From NCBI GenBank assembly GCA_015075515.1, contig JABTUE010000003.1, forward strand, positions 558,001 to 622,000: a DNA stretch of 64,000 bases, read 5' to 3'. This document shows, in pieces, positions 1 to 10,658 of this stretch. Every line of letters starts with the position of its first letter. Positions within the stretch are counted from its first letter, which is position 1. The notes beneath the pieces are model-generated. The model was not told the DNA's origin and did not search any database. It saw only the letters and a program-made list of their open reading frames with translations. A program made the translations under genes and the position numbers. This stretch comes from Planctomycetota bacterium (GTDB lineage: Bacteria; Planctomycetota; UBA8742; UBA2392).

Positions 1-155
1 TCATCGTGGCGCGACCGCGCGGCACCCTGGTCTACTTCCTGCAGACAGATGATGTCGGGCTGTTCGTGTTCAATCACGCGCACCACGCGCTCCAGCCGGT
101 ACAGGCGATCGCGCCCGCCAATGCCTTTGTGGATGTTGTAGCTGATCAGCCGCAT
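1..155 (-). CDS. Endonuclease/exonuclease/phosphatase family protein, N-terminal fragment
   Basis: The first 51 residues of a gene that runs off the left edge can be read from an ATG at 155. The protein starts MRLISYNIHKGIGG and continues with PDIICLQEVD. This is the opening strand and metal-binding Glu (LQEVD) of the EEP (exonuclease III/DNase I/sphingomyelinase) fold. Members hydrolyse phosphodiester bonds in nucleic acids or phospholipids. The gene is divergent from the cardiolipin synthase at 314, an arrangement often seen for EEP genes beside cls. The substrate cannot be told from the fragment. Confidence 0.8.
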   Translation of the reverse strand, partial: MRLISYNIHKGIGGRDRLYRLERVVRVIEHEQPDIICLQEVDQGAARSRHD

Positions 156-313
156 CGGCCGCACAGTGTGCAAACTGGAACAGGCGCGAGTAGGGAGTGG
201 GGCCCGGGGTTAATCCGCCCTGACCCCTGCCGCGTGCTTGCGCCTGCGGCTCTTGACTCGCCTGAAACCGATTCCGGATTCCCGAAACCATCCCCCAGCG
301 TCACAATCCGGTC

Positions 314-1735
314 GTGGAAGCGATCCTTACAGCCGCCGGCGTCGCCCTGTACTACACCGTGATGGTGCTGTCGGTGATCTGGGTGTTCGCGCGCAAACGC
401 GATCCCGCCAGCGCCGTAAGCTGGTCGCTGGCGATCCTGTTTGTGCCTGTGGCGGGGCTTGCGGTGTTTCTGCTGCTGGGGCGCGACCGCCTGCCCTGGC
501 GGCTCAAGCGCAAGCTGCGCCACCGGCCCGAGTTCGCCCGGCGCATGGCGCGGTTTATTCCGGCACGCGGCGAAGGCTCGCGCGAGGGCTTTCAGGGCAT
601 CGGCCGCCTGGCCGAACAGACCGGCAACTCGCCGATCCGCGAGGGCAACAAACTGACCGGCCTGCTGGAAGGCCCCGAAGCCTTTGAGGCCATCCACGAG
701 GCCATCGCGGGCGCGCGCCACCATGTGCATGTCGAGGAATACATCTTTCGTGACGACAGCCTGGGCCGGAAACTGCTGGAACTGCTTTGCAAGCGTGCCC
801 GCGAAGGCGTGCAGGTGCGTCTGCTGGTGGACGCCGTGGGCACAGGTGCGGCGCGGCGGCTGATTCGTGACCTGCGGCGCGCCGGCGGCCGGGGTGCCGT
901 GTTTCTGCCCATGTTTCCGCTGGGCAAGACGCTGACGCCGAACCTGCGCAACCACCGCAAGATCATCGTGTGCGACGGCCGCGTGGGGTTTCTGGGCGGC
1001 ATGAACGTGGGTGATGAATACTTCGGCCTGAAGCTGCGCAATCGTTACTGGTGTGACTGGCACCTGCGGATTGAAGGCCCGGCCGTCAGCGACCTGCAGC
1101 GCGTGTTTGTCGAAGACTGGGATTTCGCCACGGGCAGAGAGCTGGCGGCACCCGAGTATTTTCCGAACCCCGAACCCTGCGGCGAGTCACGGGTTCAGAT
1201 CGTGCATTCGGGCCCCGACGAAGAAGTCAACAGCACGCGCCAGGTGTTTTTTGCCGCCATCACGCGCGCCCAGCACCGCGTGAGCATTTCCAGCCCGTAC
1301 TTTGTGCCCGATCCCGCGATTCGCGAGGCTCTGCGCAACGCCGCACTGCGCGGCGTGCGCGTGGAAGTGCTGACCCAGGGCTGGCCGCCTGAAATGTACA
1401 CCACCTACTTTGCCAGCCGGTATTACTGGGAAGAATTCCTGCACTGCGGCGTGCGCATCTTTGAGTACCGGCACAAGGTGCTGCACGGCAAGGGCATGAT
1501 CGTGGACAGCGAATGGGCGGCCGTCGGCAGCAGCAATCTTGACCCGCGCAGCATGCAGCTAAACTTCGAGGTTCTGGGCCTGCTGGACTCGCCCCAGGAC
1601 GCCGCGTTCTGCCAGGAACATCTGGACCGCATGATCGCGCAGTCCGTGGCCGTCACGCCCGAAATGCTGGCGCGGCGCGGACTGGTTGCCCGCGCCGCGG
1701 AAAGCACCGCCCGGCTGTTCGGGCCGCTGCTGTGA
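314..1735 (+). CDS. cls: Cardiolipin synthase (phospholipase D superfamily)
   Basis: Inner-membrane enzyme that joins two phosphatidylglycerols (or PG and another phospholipid) into cardiolipin. The 473-residue length fits bacterial Cls. Two N-terminal membrane segments (about residues 4-22 and 36-56) are followed by two PLD domains with HxK(x4)D motifs. The first is NHRKIIVCD with His214, ending in GGMNVGDEYFG. The second is HGKGMIVD with His391, followed by GSSNLDPRSM. Both catalytic halves are intact. The start is a GTG at 314. The EEP gene lies divergently upstream, and a convergent hypothetical gene ends 4 bases after the stop. Confidence 0.93.
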   Translation: MEAILTAAGVALYYTVMVLSVIWVFARKRDPASAVSWSLAILFVPVAGLAVFLLLGRDRLPWRLKRKLRHRPEFARRMARFIPARGEGSREGFQGIGRLAEQTGNSPIREGNKLTGLLEGPEAFEAIHEAIAGARHHVHVEEYIFRDDSLGRKLLELLCKRAREGVQVRLLVDAVGTGAARRLIRDLRRAGGRGAVFLPMFPLGKTLTPNLRNHRKIIVCDGRVGFLGGMNVGDEYFGLKLRNRYWCDWHLRIEGPAVSDLQRVFVEDWDFATGRELAAPEYFPNPEPCGESRVQIVHSGPDEEVNSTRQVFFAAITRAQHRVSISSPYFVPDPAIREALRNAALRGVRVEVLTQGWPPEMYTTYFASRYYWEEFLHCGVRIFEYRHKVLHGKGMIVDSEWAAVGSSNLDPRSMQLNFEVLGLLDSPQDAAFCQEHLDRMIAQSVAVTPEMLARRGLVARAAESTARLFGPLL

Positions 1736-1739
1736 GGGC

Positions 1740-3200
1740 CTAACCGCCCGCGGCCTTGTAGCCGAACGCGCGTTTTTCCGGCGGCGGCTTGAGCCCGAAC
1801 TGGCCGATGATCCGGCGCGAGTAGTTGTAATAGGCTGAATCCATCAGGATCGAGTACACGCTCCATTCCGGCGCGCCCGGCGTGTCAATCAGGGAAATGT
1901 TCTTGGCCGGCTCGGAGACGGTCTGGCTGGCGTACAGTTCCTTGCCCTGGCGGTCAAACACCTTGAAGGTCCAGGTCACGTTGATGCCAAACAGCAGGCC
2001 CTTGGAATACTCAAGCTGGTCTTTGGGGTTGGTCTCGTAATAGTTGAAGTACGTGGGCGTGCGGCGGATCAACGACGCGACCTCAAGCACCAGCAGGTTC
2101 CTGCGTCCCGATTCGGGCAGCGCCTTGAGGCTCAACAGGTTGGCGTCAAACACCTGGCGGAACGCGTCGCTGGAAGCCTTCAGAAACGTGTTGCGCCGCG
2201 CGTTGTCGTACTTGGGTGAAAACGCCGCGCCCTCGCGGATGATCTTGACCTTGCCGTCAGGAAACCCGCGCTTGACGCTTTCTTCCTGTTTCATCAGGTT
2301 CAGGCGCGCCTCGTGGCCCTGGGGCTCGGCAAGTTCCGCGGCGTTACTGAAAGCCACGTACACGTCGGCGCTTTCGGACGTGCTCAACTCCTTCAACAGC
2401 ACCGCAAAAGCCCGCCGCAATTCTTCGTCCACGGCGAACTCGGCGTCCTCGTCGGCCTCGCCGGGCTTGTTCAGCTTCTGCAGTGCTTCTTCGTAAGCCT
2501 GGTTCAGGCCGCGCGAGGCCTCAGCCAGCACCATGTCAAAGTTCGCGTCACCGGCGTGCTCGCGCCGCACCGTACCCATGTGGAGGCGCACTTGGCCGTA
2601 GTCCTTGTCGCGCAGGGCATCCTGCACGGCAGCTTTCAGACAATGGGCTTTGGCCTCGGGGCGCTGGAACTGCTCAGGAATGTCGTACAGGTAATCAAAC
2701 TCCCAGGTCCAGCGGTTGCCTGACGCCAGACAGCGATCAAAAATCACGGACTCCTGACCGCGCCAGTAAACGCCGCTGAGCGCGGGCCCGGCCGCGGCAC
2801 CAATCACGGCGCCGATCACCGGCACCGCCAGCGACGGCACCAGCGGGATGCGTTTGCCGGCCACGTTGGCCGCGCCGGTACCGATCCAGCGCAGACCCAC
2901 GCCCATGACCAGACCCATCAGCAGCGAAGGCCCCACACCCTCGTGCCCTTCCACCAGCAGCGCCACGAACAGCCCGCCGGCAAGCGCCAGACCGATCAGC
3001 AGCTTGAACACGCCCAGCCCGCGGCTGGGGCCGCGCGGCGGACGGGGGCCCCAGGCCATGCCCGGCTGCGGCGGATAGGGCGGATAAGACGGATACCCCT
3101 GGCCGGGCACCGCGCCGGCATGGGGCGGCATGCCGGCGGGCGGATGCGGATACGGGTAGGGTTGGGCCGGCTGCGGGCCACCGGAAGGAGGCTGGTTCAT
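1740..3200 (-). CDS. Hypothetical membrane protein with Pro-rich N-terminus
   Basis: A 486-residue protein of no family I recognise. Residues 1-60 are a disordered Pro/Gly/Tyr-rich tail. Two or three hydrophobic segments follow around residues 68-140 (GVFKLLIGLALAGGLFVALL and a Gly/Ala-rich stretch containing VPVIGAVIGAAAGPAL). The rest is a soluble, probably extracytoplasmic domain of about 340 residues, partly helical and rich in charged residues. The ATG at 3200 is chosen because the frame upstream lacks protein character and a TATACT box lies 31 nt further upstream. The gene is divergent from pyruvate phosphate dikinase. Function unknown. Confidence 0.7.
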   Translation of the reverse strand: MNQPPSGGPQPAQPYPYPHPPAGMPPHAGAVPGQGYPSYPPYPPQPGMAWGPRPPRGPSRGLGVFKLLIGLALAGGLFVALLVEGHEGVGPSLLMGLVMGVGLRWIGTGAANVAGKRIPLVPSLAVPVIGAVIGAAAGPALSGVYWRGQESVIFDRCLASGNRWTWEFDYLYDIPEQFQRPEAKAHCLKAAVQDALRDKDYGQVRLHMGTVRREHAGDANFDMVLAEASRGLNQAYEEALQKLNKPGEADEDAEFAVDEELRRAFAVLLKELSTSESADVYVAFSNAAELAEPQGHEARLNLMKQEESVKRGFPDGKVKIIREGAAFSPKYDNARRNTFLKASSDAFRQVFDANLLSLKALPESGRRNLLVLEVASLIRRTPTYFNYYETNPKDQLEYSKGLLFGINVTWTFKVFDRQGKELYASQTVSEPAKNISLIDTPGAPEWSVYSILMDSAYYNYSRRIIGQFGLKPPPEKRAFGYKAAGG

Positions 3201-3230
3201 GGAAGTTCCGTGGTTCAGGAGCGCGGCGCA

Positions 3231-3236
3231 AGTATA
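3231..3236 (-). promoter_or_regulatory. Possible -10 element (TATACT) for the 1740-3200 gene
   Basis: On the minus strand TATACT lies about 31 nt upstream of the ATG at 3200. That would give a short leader of about 24 nt. No convincing -35 hexamer is seen 16-18 nt upstream, so this is weak. Confidence 0.3.
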
Positions 3237-3327
3237 GCGCCGGGATGTTTGAGGCTTGCAGAATTTTCTGCGCCCAAACTTTACCCACGCCCGTGCCCCC
3301 CGGTGCGGCGAAGCTATTTTGTCGCCC

Positions 3328-5958
3328 ATGACCGCAACCAAGCGCATCTACGCCTTCGGCGACGGCAAAGCCGAGGGCAACGCCGGCATGAAAGCCCTGC
3401 TGGGCGGCAAAGGCGCCAACCTGGCTGAAATGGCGGGCATGGGCCTGCCCGTGCCACCGGGGTTCACCATCACCACTCAAACCTGCGCCGACTGGTACGC
3501 CGGCGGCAACCGCATGCCCGAAGGCCTGATGCGCGACGTGCGCGCGGCCGTCGGCGTCGTGGAAAAACAGCTTGGCCGGCAGTTCGGGGGAGCAAAGCCG
3601 CTGCTGTTCAGCGTGCGCAGCGGCGCCGCCGCCAGCATGCCCGGCATGATGGACACGGTGCTGAATCTGGGGCTGAACGAAACCACCGTCAGCGCGCTGG
3701 CCGCCGAAACCGGCAACGCGCGCTTTGCCTGGGACAGCTTCCGCCGCTTTATCACCATGTACGGCGACGTGGTGGCGGGCGTGGAACGCAAGCTGTTCGA
3801 GCACGAGTTTGAAGCCGCCAAGAAACGTGCCGGCGTAACACGCGACAGCGAACTGTCGGCCGACCACCTGAAGTACGCCGCCGCGGCGATGCTTGAAGTT
3901 TACCGCCGCCTCGCGCACGAAGATTTCCCGCACGACCCGTGGGTGCAGCTTGAACGCGCGATTGAGGCCGTGTTCCGGTCCTGGAACAACATGCGTGCGA
4001 TTGAATACCGCAGATTGAACCGCATTCATGGCCTGCTGGGCACGGCGGTCAACGTGCAGGCCATGGTGTTCGGCAACCTGAACGAAGACAGCGGCACCGG
4101 CGTGGGTTTCACGCGCGATCCCGGTACCGGCGAAAACGAGTTTTTCTGCGACGTTCTGTTCAACGCCCAGGGCGAAGACGTGGTGGCCGGCCTGCGCACG
4201 CCCGAGCATCTGGATGCGCTGAAGACCCGCATGCCCGAAGTGCACGCCCAGTTGCTGCAGGCGCGCCAGACGCTTGAGCGCCACTACCGCGACATGCAGG
4301 ACATTGAGTTCACGATCCAGGACCGCAGGCTGTACCTGCTTCAGACCCGCAACGGCAAACGCACCGCCCGCGCGGCGTTGCGCATCGCGCTGGCGCTGGT
4401 CGAGGAAGGCCTGCTTTCCCGTGACGAAGCCCTGCTCAAGATTGACGCCGGCTCGCTCAACCAGTTGCTGCACCCGGCATTTGACCCCAAGGCCAAGAAA
4501 CAGGTCATCGCCACCGGCATTCCCGCCAGCCCCGGCGCGGCGCGCGGCGTGGCCGTGTTCACGCCCGACGAGGCCGAACGCCGGGCGGCGCGCGGCCAGA
4601 GCGTGATTCTGGTGCGAGAAGAAACCAGCCCTGAGGACATCAAGGGCATGGCCGCGGCGGCGGGCATTTTGACCGCCCGCGGCGGGCGTACCAGCCACGC
4701 CGCCGTGGTGGCGCGCCAGATGGGCAAGACCTGTGTTGCCGGCTGCGGCAGCATCCAGATTGACGAACACGCGCGGCTGTTTCACGCCGGCAGCGTGACC
4801 GTGCGCGAAGGCGAGCCGATCAGCCTCAACGGCGCCACGGGCGAGGTGATGCTGGGTGAGGTTCCCACCGTGCCGCCCGAACTCAGCGACGACTTCCGCA
4901 CCGTGATGCAGTGGTCCGACCAGCGCCGCAGACTGGGTGTGCGCGCCAACGCCGACGTCCCGCGCGACGCGCTGAAAGCCCGCGAGTTCGGCGCCGAGGG
5001 CATCGGACTGTGCCGCACCGAGCACATGTTTTTCGACAGCGACCGCATCAACAAGATGCGCGAAATGATCCTGGCCAAGACACTCGAACAGAAACAGCAC
5101 GCACTGGCCAAGCTCTTGCCCATGCAGCGCGCGGACTTTCTGGGCCTGTTTTCCGCCATGGACGGACTGCCGGTCACGATCCGTCTGCTGGATCCGCCGC
5201 TGCACGAGTTTCTGCCCCAGGACCCGGCCACACAGCAGATCATTGCCGATGAACTGGACGTCAGCCTCAAGACTGTGCAGGACACCGTGGCCAACCTGCA
5301 CGAAATGAACCCGATGCTGGGCCTGCGCGGCTGCCGACTGGGCATCGAACAACCCCTGATCTACGACATGCAGGTGCAGGCGATCATCGAGGCCGCGCTG
5401 GAGGCCGAAACCCAGGGCATCAAGGTGCTGGCTGAAATCATGATCCCGCTGGTGGGCACACTTGAAGAACTGCGCTGGCTGCGCCGCCGCATCGAGGACC
5501 AGATCACCCGGTTCAACCTGCACCACGGCTGCAAACTGGCGCCGAAAATCGGCACCATGATCGAGGTGCCCCGCGCGGCGCTTACGGCCGACAAGATCGC
5601 CACCGAGGCCGACTTCTTCAGCTTCGGCACCAACGACCTGACGCAGATGACCTTGGGGGTCTCACGCGACGACGCGGAAAAGGGCTTTCTGATTGATTAC
5701 GTTGTACGCGGGATCTTCCCCACTGACCCCTTTGCCACGATTGACCGCGATGGCGTGGGCAAGCTCGTGGACATGGGCGTCAGGCTCGGGCGCGGCGTGA
5801 AGCCCGGCCTGAAAGTGGGCATCTGCGGCGAACACGGCGGCGACCCGGAAAGCATCGAGTTCTGCCACGAGGTCGGCATGGATTACGTAAGCTGCAGCCC
5901 GTTTCGGGTGCCGATTGCAAGGCTCGCGGCGGCACAGGCGGCGATCAGACACAGGTAA
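3328..5958 (+). CDS. ppdK: Pyruvate, phosphate dikinase
   Basis: Catalyses ATP + Pi + pyruvate to or from AMP + PPi + phosphoenolpyruvate, at the glycolysis/gluconeogenesis node in the cytoplasm. The 876-residue length matches PPDK. The N-terminal ATP-grasp part starts YAFGDG, then GGKGANLAEM, and has VRSGAAASMPGMMDTVLNLG. The swivelling domain carries the phosphorylatable His457 in GGRTSHAAVV. The C-terminal TIM barrel has EGIGLCRTEHMFF, GTNDLTQMTLG and Cys833 in ICGEHGGDP. These positions agree with His455 and Cys831 of the clostridial enzyme. PPDK rather than PEP synthase is supported by the length and the YAFGDG start. The ATG at 3328 begins the conserved region. Confidence 0.96.
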   Translation: MTATKRIYAFGDGKAEGNAGMKALLGGKGANLAEMAGMGLPVPPGFTITTQTCADWYAGGNRMPEGLMRDVRAAVGVVEKQLGRQFGGAKPLLFSVRSGAAASMPGMMDTVLNLGLNETTVSALAAETGNARFAWDSFRRFITMYGDVVAGVERKLFEHEFEAAKKRAGVTRDSELSADHLKYAAAAMLEVYRRLAHEDFPHDPWVQLERAIEAVFRSWNNMRAIEYRRLNRIHGLLGTAVNVQAMVFGNLNEDSGTGVGFTRDPGTGENEFFCDVLFNAQGEDVVAGLRTPEHLDALKTRMPEVHAQLLQARQTLERHYRDMQDIEFTIQDRRLYLLQTRNGKRTARAALRIALALVEEGLLSRDEALLKIDAGSLNQLLHPAFDPKAKKQVIATGIPASPGAARGVAVFTPDEAERRAARGQSVILVREETSPEDIKGMAAAAGILTARGGRTSHAAVVARQMGKTCVAGCGSIQIDEHARLFHAGSVTVREGEPISLNGATGEVMLGEVPTVPPELSDDFRTVMQWSDQRRRLGVRANADVPRDALKAREFGAEGIGLCRTEHMFFDSDRINKMREMILAKTLEQKQHALAKLLPMQRADFLGLFSAMDGLPVTIRLLDPPLHEFLPQDPATQQIIADELDVSLKTVQDTVANLHEMNPMLGLRGCRLGIEQPLIYDMQVQAIIEAALEAETQGIKVLAEIMIPLVGTLEELRWLRRRIEDQITRFNLHHGCKLAPKIGTMIEVPRAALTADKIATEADFFSFGTNDLTQMTLGVSRDDAEKGFLIDYVVRGIFPTDPFATIDRDGVGKLVDMGVRLGRGVKPGLKVGICGEHGGDPESIEFCHEVGMDYVSCSPFRVPIARLAAAQAAIRHR

Positions 5959-5996
5959 AGGACCGCGGGCTGAGTCATGCGGACGCGGCGTCGAAA

Positions 5997-7037
5997 CTAC
6001 ACATACCCCGCCGGGTGATTCAGGCCGGCGGTTTCCTCAATGCCAAGAACCAGATTCAGGTTCTGGACCGCCTGGCCGGCGCCGCCCTTGACAAGGTTGT
6101 CAATCGCGCACAGGCCGACCATCATGTCGCCCTGGGCCCGGAAACTCAGGTGCGCGTTGTTCGTGCCCTGCACCAGCCGCATTTCGGGCGTGTCCTTGAC
6201 AACCTGCACAAACGGTTCGTTTGCGTAGGCCTCGCGCACGATCTCGTTGAACGTGGCCATGCTTTTCTGGTTGTTCAGCGGAAAAAACGCGGTGGTAAAG
6301 ATGCCGCGCACGAACGGACCCGATTGCGGCACAAAGAACAGGTCAAAATCGTTGTCCCTGTTCAGGCCTTCCAGAAACGGCACGACTTCGACCAGGTGCT
6401 GGTGTTCCAGAACCTTGTAGGCACGCACATTCTGGCCGCGTTCGGGGTGGTGTGTGGTCTGCACGGGCTTGTTGCCCGAGCCTGAGCTGCCGGTGATGCC
6501 GGTGACGCAGACTTCGCCCACCAGTTCGCCGTGTCTGGCAAAGGGCGCCAGCAGCAGGTTGATGCTGGTGGCAAAACAACCGGGGCTGGCAATGTATTGC
6601 GCGGCCTTGATCGCGTCGCGGTTGAACTCGGGCACGCCGTAGACAAAGCGCTTTTGCAGTTCAGGCGCGGTGTGTCTGGTCTTGTAGTACTGTTCCCACT
6701 TTTCAATGTTCGGGCTGCGGAAGTCGCCGCTGGCGTCCACGATCTTGAGCTTCGGAAAACGCGCGCTGATTTCCGTGGCCGCGGCCATGGCCCCGCCGTG
6801 AGGCAGGCACAGGCACACGACGTCCACGTCGGCGCACAGGCTGATGTCCCAGGCGGCGAATTCTTCGCGCACGTGGCCCAGCAGGTTGGGAAACAGCTCG
6901 TGCACTCGCTTGCCGGCGTGGGTTTCGCTGGTGACCCAGGCAATTTCCACCTTGGGGTGCGTGCAGAGAATGCGCATCAGTTCCGAGCCGATGTAACCCG
7001 ACGCGCCGGCAATGCCGATCTTGAATTTGCGTTCCAT
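5997..7037 (-). CDS. argC: N-acetyl-gamma-glutamyl-phosphate reductase
   Basis: NADPH-dependent third step of arginine biosynthesis: reduction of N-acetylglutamyl phosphate to the semialdehyde. The 346-residue protein has the Rossmann start GIAGASGYIGSELMRIL and the catalytic Cys154 in SPGCFATS. HHPERGQN and SGPFVRGIFTT are further family signatures. The start ATG at 7037 has an AGGAAC ribosome-binding site. No other arg gene is adjacent. The gene follows the NtrC-type regulator on the same strand after a 65-nt gap. Confidence 0.96.
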   Translation of the reverse strand: MERKFKIGIAGASGYIGSELMRILCTHPKVEIAWVTSETHAGKRVHELFPNLLGHVREEFAAWDISLCADVDVVCLCLPHGGAMAAATEISARFPKLKIVDASGDFRSPNIEKWEQYYKTRHTAPELQKRFVYGVPEFNRDAIKAAQYIASPGCFATSINLLLAPFARHGELVGEVCVTGITGSSGSGNKPVQTTHHPERGQNVRAYKVLEHQHLVEVVPFLEGLNRDNDFDLFFVPQSGPFVRGIFTTAFFPLNNQKSMATFNEIVREAYANEPFVQVVKDTPEMRLVQGTNNAHLSFRAQGDMMVGLCAIDNLVKGGAGQAVQNLNLVLGIEETAGLNHPAGYV

Positions 7038-7102
7038 CGTTCCTGTTCCGCCGTAATTGCGTCCCGTGCGCGGTGTCCGGGATTCCGGAACACCGTCACA
7101 CC

Positions 7103-8476
<1,374 letters not shown>

Positions 8477-8552
8477 TTTCGTTCGACCTTGGCAACGGCC
8501 TGCAAGGCCGATGGATTAGCGGGTTCAGTACACCTGTCAAGATGGCAGACGC

Positions 8553-10607
8553 CTACTTGCTGGTGGCCGCAGTCACTGGCTGCCAGTCCTTGCCCGGCGG
8601 GTGCGCCAAAAGTTCCTGACATACCCCGGTCAGCCAACGCGCCGGGCCGTCCTGCGGCTGCAGGCGCGAAAGATCGGCCAACAGGTTCAACGCGGCCTTG
8701 AAGTCGCGCTGGCGGTAGGCCGCCAGCGCCTGTTCGTACAGCGCCAGGTTGGCGCGGATCGGCCCGGTGCCCTGGCCCAGAATCGCCAGCGGCTCGTAAA
8801 TGCGCACCGGCTCTGTCTTGCCCACCACCACAATCTGGTCTACCTCGCGGAACAGCACACTGCCGCGCGCCAGTTCGGCCGTGCGCGCGTCGGCCAGCAC
8901 TTCGGTTCCGTACAGCTTGTTGGCGCCCTCCAGCCGCGAGGCCAGGTTCACGCTGTCGCCAATCACGGTGAAGTTTTTCTTGGTGTCGGTGCCGATGTTG
9001 CCCACGACCACATGGCCGGTGGCAATGCCAATGCGCTGGTAAAACAGCGGCTTGCCTTCGGCGCTCCACTTTGCGCGCAGTTCGGCCGCGGCCTTGAGGC
9101 ATTCCATGGCCGCCGCGCAGGCGCGGGTAGCGTAGTCATCCGTGGTAACAAAGGGTTTGCCCCAGAATGCCATGATTCCGTCGCCGATGAACTTGTCCAC
9201 ATAGCCGCGCTGGTCGCGCAGTTTCAGACCAAGGGCCGCAAAATATTCGTTGAGCTGGCCGGTCAATTCCTCGGCGCCGAGTTTTTCGCTGATGCTGGTA
9301 AAGCCCTTCACGTCGCTGAAAAAGATGCTGCCTTCTTCGCGCGAACTGGCCTTGCCCAGCAGTTCCGGTTTGTCCAGAACGCTGCGGGCCAGAGTATCGT
9401 GGGTGTACAGGCCCAGCGCCTTAAGCCCGGTGGTCATGTCGTTGAAGGCCTTGCCCAGCGCGCCCAGTTCGTCGCCGGAACGGTCCTCAACGCGGGTGTC
9501 GAACTTGCCCTCGCGCACCAGCGCCGTGGCGGCCTGAAGGCGGCGGATGCGCCGGATCACGCTGTAGGCCGTAAGGTACGCCAGCAGACTGGCCAGCACA
9601 CCCAGCGACATACCCAGCCACGAAATGTCCTGACGCAGTCGCGCCAGGGGCTCCAGTTCACGATCCAGACTTTTGTAGGGAACAAAGCCTGGCCGGTCGG
9701 CAAGGCCGGCGGGCGCCAGATCAAAGGGAACGCGCAGACCCAGATAGCGTTCGCCGGACTGGCCCAGTCCGAACTCGAACAGGTCGTCACCCGCGTCGCG
9801 CGACCGGGCAAAGGCGGCCTCGGCGTCCGCAGGGTTTGTGCTGGTCCAAGCGGTGGGCCGGCCCGATGCGTAGACCAGCTTGAAAATGGTCGCGCCGCCG
9901 GCACCGCCCGAAACAGTGAAGTTCTGGGCCAGCCACTGCGAGTTGAGTTCCACCAGCGCCGCCGCAACGCCGATCACGGTGAACTCCTGAAGGCTTTCGT
10001 ACAGCGGCGCGAACACAACCAGATACACCCGGCCCGAAACCGCCATCACCAGTGACGACACGGCGGCCGGCGCCGGATGTCCGGCTTTGCGCGCGGCGGC
10101 GGACTCCTTTTCAGCGGCGGAAAAGGCCGCGCCGGCACGGCGGTTGAACTCGGCGTCGGACAACAGTGCCCGGCGCCCCGCAGCATCCAGCGCGAACCCC
10201 TCGCGCACGTGCACACCCACCAGGGAAACATCGTCGGTACGGTGCAGAATGTCGGCGCTGCGGTCTTCAGCCGTAACGGTGTCAATGCCGGCCACGGTGA
10301 CGTCAGCCCCGGCGGCCTCGGCCCATTCGCGCGTGAAGGTGCTGAAGTTGTCCGCCAGCACCACGCCCTCGCCGCGGATCAGGCGCACCAGTTCGCTGCT
10401 CTGCACGGCAAACTTGAGCGTCGCCCCGACCACGCGCACGCGCGCGTCCAGCACGTCATTGAGGTTGCGGGCGTCAGCGCGAAGCTGGCCGTTGATGCGG
10501 GCACGCTCGGCCTGTTCGTAGCCCTGGCCGGCGCGAAACACCAGCACGCCGGTCACCAGCGAAACCAGCACAATCGCCGCAATCAGGGCTTTGTAACGAA
10601 GGGACAT
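8553..10607 (-). CDS. Membrane class III adenylate/guanylate cyclase with HAMP domain
   Basis: Makes cAMP or cGMP in response to an extracytoplasmic or membrane signal. The 684-residue protein has an N-terminal membrane helix (about 5-24), a roughly 300-residue sensor region, a second membrane helix (about 330-350), a HAMP linker and a cyclase domain from about residue 425. Both metal-binding Asp motifs are present (FFSDVKGF and FIGDGIMAFWG), as is GDSVNLASRLEG of the substrate pocket. A short TPR-like helical tail (ALYEQALAAYRQRDFKAAL) ends the protein. This architecture is common in cyclases with CHASE2- or Cache-like sensors, but I cannot name the sensor fold. Nucleotide specificity is not decided. 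Confidence 0.9.
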   Translation of the reverse strand: MSLRYKALIAAIVLVSLVTGVLVFRAGQGYEQAERARINGQLRADARNLNDVLDARVRVVGATLKFAVQSSELVRLIRGEGVVLADNFSTFTREWAEAAGADVTVAGIDTVTAEDRSADILHRTDDVSLVGVHVREGFALDAAGRRALLSDAEFNRRAGAAFSAAEKESAAARKAGHPAPAAVSSLVMAVSGRVYLVVFAPLYESLQEFTVIGVAAALVELNSQWLAQNFTVSGGAGGATIFKLVYASGRPTAWTSTNPADAEAAFARSRDAGDDLFEFGLGQSGERYLGLRVPFDLAPAGLADRPGFVPYKSLDRELEPLARLRQDISWLGMSLGVLASLLAYLTAYSVIRRIRRLQAATALVREGKFDTRVEDRSGDELGALGKAFNDMTTGLKALGLYTHDTLARSVLDKPELLGKASSREEGSIFFSDVKGFTSISEKLGAEELTGQLNEYFAALGLKLRDQRGYVDKFIGDGIMAFWGKPFVTTDDYATRACAAAMECLKAAAELRAKWSAEGKPLFYQRIGIATGHVVVGNIGTDTKKNFTVIGDSVNLASRLEGANKLYGTEVLADARTAELARGSVLFREVDQIVVVGKTEPVRIYEPLAILGQGTGPIRANLALYEQALAAYRQRDFKAALNLLADLSRLQPQDGPARWLTGVCQELLAHPPGKDWQPVTAATSK

Positions 10608-10658
10608 TGGGGCGTATTAGGCGGCCTTGTGGCCTGCTGTGTCAACGACAGGCCGCCG

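Noticed and set aside
2737..5526. A very long open frame on the minus strand opposite ppdK
   Set aside because: It lies opposite a fully intact PPDK gene, its translation is His/Gln/Ala-rich without a fold, and codon bias of GC-rich DNA explains it.
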